In this document: in pieces, positions 62,273 through 64,000 of the stretch
Position numbering within the stretch: the stretch's first letter is position 1
Layout: each line of letters begins with the position of its first letter
DNA from: Prevotella sp. E13-27
GTDB taxonomy: Bacteria > Bacteroidota > Bacteroidia > Bacteroidales > Bacteroidaceae
Assembly (NCBI RefSeq): GCF_023217965.1
Contig: NZ_JALPSC010000002.1
Span: 558,001 to 622,000 of the forward strand
Reading direction: 5' to 3'
Length of the DNA: 64,000 nucleotides
Position numbers and translations under genes: made by a program
Notes under the pieces: generated by a model
What the model was told of the DNA's origin: nothing
Seen by the model: the letters and a program-made list of their open reading frames with translations, nothing else
Databases searched by the model: none

Positions 62273-64000
62273 ATGAAACATCAGTTGAGAAGCAGTGTCT
62301 GCACAGAAGGCAGACGAATGGCGGGAGCCCGTGCCCTATGGGTAGCCACCGGTATGAAGCATGAGCAGTTTGGCAAACCAATTATTGCCATCGTTAACTC
62401 ATTCACACAGTTTGTGCCTGGTCATACCCATCTTCATGAGATAGGTCAGTTAGTGCGTAAGAAGATTGAAGAGCTTGGCTGCTATGCTGCCGAGTTCAAT
62501 ACCATTGCCATTGACGACGGCATAGCTATGGGGCACGACGGCATGCTTTACTCGCTGCCTTCGCGCGACATCATTGCCGACTCTGTGGAGTATATGGTCA
62601 ATGCTCACAAGGCTGACGCCATGATATGTATCTCCAACTGCGACAAGGTTACTCCAGGCATGCTTATGGCTGCCATGCGTCTTAACATTCCTGCTGTATT
62701 CGTAAGCGGTGGTCCTATGGAAGCTGGACGTTGGCGTGGCGAAAATGCTGACCTTATCACTGCAATGGTGAAAGGTGCAGACCCGTCGGTGAGCGACGAA
62801 GAGATGAAGGAGATAGAGCAGTGTGCCTGTCCGGGCTGTGGCTCTTGCTCAGGCATGTTTACTGCCAACTCAATGAACTCGCTTACTGAGGCCATTGGTC
62901 TCTCGTTGCCAGGCAACGGCACTCTGCTTGCAACTCATAAGGAGCGCAAAGACTTGTTCATGAAGGCAGCGTGTCAGATAGTCAAGAACACTCTTGCTTA
63001 CTATGAAGACGGCGACGAGTCGGTCCTTCCTCGCAGTATTGCCACCCGCCAGGCATTCCTCAATGCTATGACACTTGACATCGCTATGGGCGGCTCAACC
63101 AACACCGTGCTCCACCTGCTTGCTGTGGCACAGGAGGCTGGCGTTGACTTCACAATGAAAGATATCGACGAACTGAGCCGCAAGACACCCTGTCTCTGCA
63201 AGCTGGCTCCAAATACCCAGAAATACAGCGTTCAGGAGTGTAACCGCGCAGGTGGCATTCTAGGCATTCTCCGTGAGCTCGACAAGGGCGCTCTTGTTGA
63301 TGGATCGGCAATGCGCGTTGACGGCATGACCTTGAGCGAGGCGATGGAGAAGTTTGATATAACTAGCTCAACTAGTCTGACTAGTTTAACTAGTCCAACT
63401 AGCATTTACACAGCTGCTCCTGCCCACCGCTTTAGCACTGAGATGGGCAGTCAGGACGAGCGCTATGACACTCTCGATACCGATCGCGCTGATGGCTGCA
63501 TTCGCGATATAGAGCATGCTTACACCAAGGATGGTGGACTGGCAGTGCTCTTTGGCAACATTGCTCAGGATGGCTGCGTGGTAAAGACGGCTGGCGTAGA
63601 CGAAGCCCTGTGGCACTTTGAAGGCCCTGCTGTAGTGTTCGACTCTCAGGAAGATGCCTGTGATGGAATCCTCGGCGGACGCGTCAAGAGCGGCGACTGC
63701 GTTGTCATAACCCATGAAGGACCTAAGGGCGGACCGGGCATGCAGGAGATGCTTTATCCAACATCTTATATAAAGAGCATGCATTTGGGCAAGGAGTGTG
63801 CCTTGATTACCGACGGACGCTTCTCAGGTGGTACCAGCGGACTCTCCATCGGTCACATATCGCCCGAGGCAGCTTCAGGCGGCAACATTGGTAAGATAAA
63901 GGATGGCGACATCATCGTCATCGATATTCCTTCTCGCTCCATCAATGTTAAGCTAAGCGACGAGGAACTTGCAGCGCGCCCACAGCAGCCGCTTAAGCGC
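62273..64000 (+). CDS. ilvD: Dihydroxy-acid dehydratase (partial, 3' end outside the window)
   Basis: The frame opens at ATG 62273 and is still open at the window edge (576 codons of about 600-615). IlvD dehydrates dihydroxy-isovalerate and its methylvalerate analogue in branched-chain amino-acid synthesis. Iron-sulfur and Mg ligands are visible: [11 protein letters not shown] (C123), [19 protein letters not shown] (C192 region) and [20 protein letters not shown] near the end. Residues 364-377 are an unusual Thr/Ser block encoded by a 9-base tandem repeat, placed before [10 protein letters not shown]. Otherwise the sequence looks intact. Confidence 0.94.
   Translation, partial: MKHQLRSSVCTEGRRMAGARALWVATGMKHEQFGKPIIAIVNSFTQFVPGHTHLHEIGQLVRKKIEELGCYAAEFNTIAIDDGIAMGHDGMLYSLPSRDIIADSVEYMVNAHKADAMICISNCDKVTPGMLMAAMRLNIPAVFVSGGPMEAGRWRGENADLITAMVKGADPSVSDEEMKEIEQCACPGCGSCSGMFTANSMNSLTEAIGLSLPGNGTLLATHKERKDLFMKAACQIVKNTLAYYEDGDESVLPRSIATRQAFLNAMTLDIAMGGSTNTVLHLLAVAQEAGVDFTMKDIDELSRKTPCLCKLAPNTQKYSVQECNRAGGILGILRELDKGALVDGSAMRVDGMTLSEAMEKFDITSSTSLTSLTSPTSIYTAAPAHRFSTEMGSQDERYDTLDTDRADGCIRDIEHAYTKDGGLAVLFGNIAQDGCVVKTAGVDEALWHFEGPAVVFDSQEDACDGILGGRVKSGDCVVITHEGPKGGPGMQEMLYPTSYIKSMHLGKECALITDGRFSGGTSGLSIGHISPEAASGGNIGKIKDGDIIVIDIPSRSINVKLSDEELAARPQQPLKR
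63362..63403 (+). repeat. In-frame 9-base tandem repeat inside ilvD
   Basis: Five ACTAGY words at 9-base spacing (ACTAGCTCA, ACTAGTCTG, ACTAGTTTA, ACTAGTCCA, ACTAGC) encode [14 protein letters not shown]. Codon use there is dictated by the repeat and differs from the flanking gene. Confidence 0.85.

Overview
The window looks like a chromosomal segment of a Bacteroidales bacterium, most likely Prevotella or a close relative. Several signs point there. Upstream regions repeatedly carry the Bacteroidetes -7 box TAnnTTTG, often with a TTTG-like -33 box about 19-22 bases away, while Shine-Dalgarno sites are scarce. The primary sigma factor is short (290 aa). SerA is the lysine-type ('IIIK') enzyme, IorA has no ferredoxin domain, and the tRNAs do not encode CCA. 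Species cannot be fixed from sequence reading alone.

Layout. 0-9.3 kb: kdsB (partial), a secreted MORN-repeat protein, a YhcH/YiaL protein, glgB, a membrane protein, iorA-iorB and a PLP aminotransferase. 9.3-19.4 kb: tRNA-Ser(CGA), a lipoprotein resembling ABC substrate-binding proteins, a TPR protein, a short FolK-like protein, maeB, queC, serC-serA, a YraN-type nuclease fusion and tRNA-His(GTG). 19.5-43.4 kb: an AT-richer polysaccharide locus. It has one part with genes in mixed orientation (eight glycosyltransferases or TupA-like proteins, plus comF) and one long leftward block. Read from its 5' end, that block encodes a single-domain response regulator, an initiating sugar-phosphate transferase with a pseudo-receiver domain, a TolC-like protein, a Wzz/Wzc-like protein, a Wzy/ligase-like protein, an acyltransferase, an SGNH hydrolase, three GT2 enzymes, a Wzx flippase and a GT4 enzyme. 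43.5-53.6 kb: xylB, an acetyltransferase, rpoD, clpC, a HAD phosphatase, pgi, and kdgK-(DUF4177-like)-kdgA. 53.7-64 kb: a giant lipoprotein histidine kinase with its response regulator, a membrane protein, prmA, a Tyr/Trp/Ser-rich secreted protein, a FadL-like outer-membrane protein and ilvD (runs off the end).

How the genes work together. The leftward block looks like a Wzx/Wzy-type exopolysaccharide or capsule system, but no Wza-type exporter is visible. A TolC-like protein occupies that place, and the co-polymerase has a decayed kinase domain. Central metabolism is represented by glycogen branching, Pgi, the 2-keto-3-deoxygluconate branch (KdgK/KdgA), malic enzyme, serine synthesis and aromatic 2-oxoacid oxidation.

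Most notable. (1) A 22-nt tandem repeat family with the invariant core GTTCTTACTAAAC occurs at two loci 31 kb apart. (2) Many other short word-like repeats sit at stop codons, and some lie inside genes, including a 14-residue Thr/Ser block in IlvD. (3) A fused two-sensor histidine kinase seems to keep its intact ATPase in one half and its best phospho-accepting His in the other. (4) A YraN-fusion gene starts just behind a strong terminator with no visible promoter of its own.
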